From Coxiellaceae bacterium UBA1530 (GTDB lineage Bacteria; Pseudomonadota; Gammaproteobacteria; Coxiellales; Coxiellaceae): DNA of 8,248 bases. Of the stretch, positions 6,202 to 8,248 are shown in pieces (position 1 is the stretch's first letter; each line of letters opens with the position of its first letter). A program made the translations under genes and the position numbers. The notes below the pieces were generated by a model. The model had not been told where the DNA came from and did not search any database. It worked only from the letters and a program-made list of their open reading frames with translations. The stretch spans positions 35,562 to 43,809 of the forward strand of contig DCQA01000061.1 in NCBI GenBank assembly GCA_002323325.1. Reading direction: 5' to 3'.

Positions 6202-6561
6202 ATGAAAAAAATTATTATTATCCTCCTAGCATCATTAACTACCTTGTGCCTGTCATCTTGCCAATCAGTATCTTCCAATGATACAGCCACTCTTTTGAAC
6301 GGAATCTACTCTGACCCCAATCATCCCAGCGGATCACGACAAGTGATTGCACACCACAACCAGCTCACTATCAAAGGGCGTGATGACATAAATGATAACA
6401 TTTGGGTGGTCAATGGCATCATTCAAGGAAATATCATTAAGCTAGATTTTAGCTCTAAAGGTGGCCCAGCTTCGATCACAGCAACATTCAATAACCATGA
6501 GATCATTTTTTCCGATGGGAATACTTGGGTGAAACAACCTAAGCATCAAAAAATCACATAA
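6202..6561 (+). CDS. Small outer-membrane lipoprotein with a conserved uncharacterised beta domain
   Basis: The 119-residue product begins with a lipoprotein signal: two Lys, a hydrophobic stretch (I4-L12), then the lipobox L17-S-S-C20. Cys20 would be lipidated, and Gln21 does not trigger inner-membrane retention, so outer-membrane sorting by Lol is expected. The mature part is rich in beta-strand formers. It carries Y36-S-D-P-N-H-P42, G59-R-D-D, W68, D82-F-S-S-K-G-G-P89 and D105-G-N-x-W109. I recall the D-F-S-x-K-G-G-P ... D-G-N-x-W combination from small uncharacterised proteins, but cannot name the family. The alternating strands suggest a small barrel or lipocalin-like sandwich that might bind a ligand at the conserved polar turns. 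The start is set by AAGG 7 nt before the ATG and by the signal peptide. The gene appears single, with its own promoter and no clear terminator. Confidence 0.8.
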   Translation: MKKIIIILLASLTTLCLSSCQSVSSNDTATLLNGIYSDPNHPSGSRQVIAHHNQLTIKGRDDINDNIWVVNGIIQGNIIKLDFSSKGGPASITATFNNHEIIFSDGNTWVKQPKHQKIT

Positions 6562-6646
6562 ATATTTCTGTCGATTCCTCTCTGGATCTAAGCACATCCG
6601 CTTTTTAACAATGCTGATGACCAGCCCTTGATATTTCACGAAGTCA

Positions 6647-6673
6647 ATTCTTAACGCGATATTAATTAAGAAT
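6647..6673. repeat. 8-bp inverted repeat upstream of the kinase-like gene
   Basis: ATTCTTAA (6647-6654) and TTAAGAAT (6666-6673) are perfect complements around an 11-nt spacer, in AT-rich DNA about 100 bp before the ATG at 6770. It could be an operator or a weak hairpin; without GC content or a T-run it is not a good terminator. Confidence 0.4.
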
Positions 6674-6747
6674 AAATAGTTAATAAACTCGATAAATTTA
6701 ATATTTTTTTAATAATTACTGTTTACTATCAGACATCAAGAAAACCT

Positions 6748-6761
6748 TCGAAGAATTTCGA
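6748..6761 (+). promoter_or_regulatory. Small hairpin just before the start codon of the kinase-like gene
   Basis: TCGAA (6748-6752) and TTCGA (6757-6761) frame a GAAT loop, ending 8 nt before the ATG, where a ribosome binding site would sit. No clear Shine-Dalgarno is visible. The short stem may lower initiation, but is small enough to be chance. Confidence 0.25.
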
Positions 6762-6769
6762 GTTAGACG

Positions 6770-8221
6770 ATGCAAATAGACATGATGGTTATCCAAGAAA
6801 ACCTTGGACTTACGAGAGAAGAAACAACAACGCCTGTCTTTCGCAATGATAAACATTACGTAAAATGTAATGAAAATCCTGAACGCCTAATTATTGAATA
6901 TTTCGCTAGCCACGTTGTCGAAAATTTATTGCGTCACACTCAGAAAGACCACAATAAATTAGTAAAATCAACCAATCAAAACATGACGTTTATCACCGAA
7001 GGAAAAAGACCCAAGAGCCCTATCTCATTAAGGCCAGTAAGCCCTGTTGCTCTAGTAAGCCCAAATCTGAGAGAATCAGATAAGCACCATCAAGTGTTTA
7101 ATATCATCGCGGATCTTCCGATGGGACATACTCTTAGAAAAGATCAACTAATGTTGTTAGCACGAATAATAGTCGTTCGTTGGCTGATTGCTGATTATGA
7201 CATGAATGCAACAAATGTAGAAATATTAACTAAGAGTATCTCACAAGATAAATTGGATGCTGACAATGCGCCTACTGAACTTCTTTCATTTGATTATGGC
7301 TTATCATTCTATCCAGTCATTGAGCCCTTTACCGATGAGAATAAAGAGAAAAAAATACTTCCAGAGTGTTTCACCAACCCCCAAGATATTCACGAATTGA
7401 TGCTAGGCTGTCTATTTGATAAAAGCTGCCAGATCTTAAAGCAAGACGATATTTTCTATGATGATCATACCCTGATTCAATCAGCATCTTGCCTCCAAAA
7501 TCGCGAGACATTGTCACAACTAGCTGCAGAGATAATACCGGCAAGTCGATCTCTCACATCCATGGATGGCCTCATGAAAAGTATTCAACACATCGCGATG
7601 AATACTCTGGGTGAATTGATACTTATTGACCTGCACCTACAAAAACCATCTGAAGTCAGTATTGATACACTCACCATTGTTTTTGACCAATTACAATCGC
7701 GCAACTATCGGAAATCGATTGAGGGAAAAAAATTCTGCAGTACCTTAAAATCGATATTGAAAAAATGGCCAAAGGAGCAACGATCACCTGAATTACAATC
7801 AGTATTTGATAAGATCAATAGTAAGATTCAAGTCATCACCCCAGAACAACCTATTAACGATAAGAAACCAAACATACCAAACTATAGTAACTTACTAAAT
7901 CCCCATAACCTGCCTGTGTATGCTGATTTACTCGCCAGAAGTAGCGTTATTTTTCATGATAGGCTTTCGAGATTAAAACAATTTCTTGACCAACCCTTTT
8001 CATCGGAATCACTAAAAGATCAATACGCAAAGCTGTCTAAACTCTATGGATACAACGCCGATGAAATTGACACACAGTGGATCGATGATATCTCTACAAG
8101 TGCTAACGAGAGTAAGCCATCAGTATTTGACAGAACACAGACAAAAATAAGTTTATTTATTCCTCTCCGTCACAGTGAAACTAAGGAAATAACCGTAAAA
8201 ACTAAACAGTTTTCGTTTTAA
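6770..8221 (+). CDS. Atypical kinase-like protein, candidate type IV effector
   Basis: This 483-residue protein has no signal peptide or membrane segment. The N-terminal part shows the residues of a protein/lipid-kinase-like core in the right order. H-Y-V-K32 would be the beta-3 lysine; I-I-E43-Y-F-A-S the helix-C glutamate; A-D-Y-D144-M-N-A-T-N149 the catalytic loop, with the exact D-x4-N spacing of H-R-D-x-K-P-x-N; and L-L-S-F-D175-Y-G the D-F-G metal site, 31 residues later. Such divergent kinases occur among Legionella and Coxiella effectors and in the HipA and PI-kinase-like groups. Residues 80-100 are a linker with three Ser-Pro pairs. The rest (about 200-440) is charged, mainly helical and of unknown role, perhaps a host-targeting part. 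The tail reads H468-S-E and E473-I-T-V, matching the end of the 459-residue protein and suited to a Dot/Icm signal. The start has no clear Shine-Dalgarno; ATGs at codons 5 and 6 are alternatives. Substrate and activity are unknown. Confidence 0.75.
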   Translation: MQIDMMVIQENLGLTREETTTPVFRNDKHYVKCNENPERLIIEYFASHVVENLLRHTQKDHNKLVKSTNQNMTFITEGKRPKSPISLRPVSPVALVSPNLRESDKHHQVFNIIADLPMGHTLRKDQLMLLARIIVVRWLIADYDMNATNVEILTKSISQDKLDADNAPTELLSFDYGLSFYPVIEPFTDENKEKKILPECFTNPQDIHELMLGCLFDKSCQILKQDDIFYDDHTLIQSASCLQNRETLSQLAAEIIPASRSLTSMDGLMKSIQHIAMNTLGELILIDLHLQKPSEVSIDTLTIVFDQLQSRNYRKSIEGKKFCSTLKSILKKWPKEQRSPELQSVFDKINSKIQVITPEQPINDKKPNIPNYSNLLNPHNLPVYADLLARSSVIFHDRLSRLKQFLDQPFSSESLKDQYAKLSKLYGYNADEIDTQWIDDISTSANESKPSVFDRTQTKISLFIPLRHSETKEITVKTKQFSF

Positions 8222-8248
8222 ACCGCGCACTAAATTGGATTAGGAATA

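Noticed and set aside
6442..6639. 65-codon open frame on the minus strand
   Set aside because: It overlaps the lipoprotein 3' end in antisense and has no supporting start signal.

Overview
The window looks like part of a chromosome from an intracellular gamma-proteobacterium of the Legionellales (Legionella or Coxiella-like). This is inferred from four things: AT-rich DNA; two large, mostly helical proteins with no recognisable household function, one with a protein-kinase-like core; a POT-family peptide transporter; and decayed biosynthetic genes between long gene-poor stretches. No tRNA, rRNA, CRISPR array or intact insertion sequence was seen.

Layout. Positions 1-195 hold the C-terminal end of a Deg/HtrA-family periplasmic protease (second PDZ domain), followed 11 nt later by phhB (207-554), a pterin-4a-carbinolamine dehydratase. 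A rho-independent terminator starts inside the phhB 3' end. A promoter then leads into an unknown 459-residue protein (689-2068), which converges on an AT-rich unknown 180-residue gene on the minus strand (2121-2663). The 634-bp gap 2664-3297 holds six CTTAAT-like hexamers in exact 11-bp phase (2814-2874), the arrangement bound by PmrA/OmpR-type response regulators. They lead directly into a -10-like TATGAT, then about 400 nt of potentially structured leader, then the POT transporter gene (3298-4707).

Positions 4708-6100 are a decay zone on the minus strand. It contains the C-terminal half of a cupin/JmjC-like protein without an intact start (5033-5389) and a frameshifted chorismate mutase (AroQ) gene (5502-5803), plus a possible trace of a helix-turn-helix protein. 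A small lipoprotein gene with its own promoter follows (6202-6561). The window closes with a 483-residue protein (6770-8221) whose N-terminal third carries the key residues of an atypical kinase: Lys32, Glu43, Asp144-x4-Asn149 and Asp175-Tyr-Gly.

How it fits together. The 459- and 483-residue proteins share a C-terminal H-S-E ... E-I-T-[IV] motif. Its EIT starts at the same distance from the C-terminus in both, as expected if both carried a Dot/Icm (type IVB) secretion signal. Loss of chorismate mutase beside a peptide transporter, with phhB (Phe-to-Tyr conversion) kept nearby, fits a parasite taking aromatic amino acids from its host. This last reading is inference.
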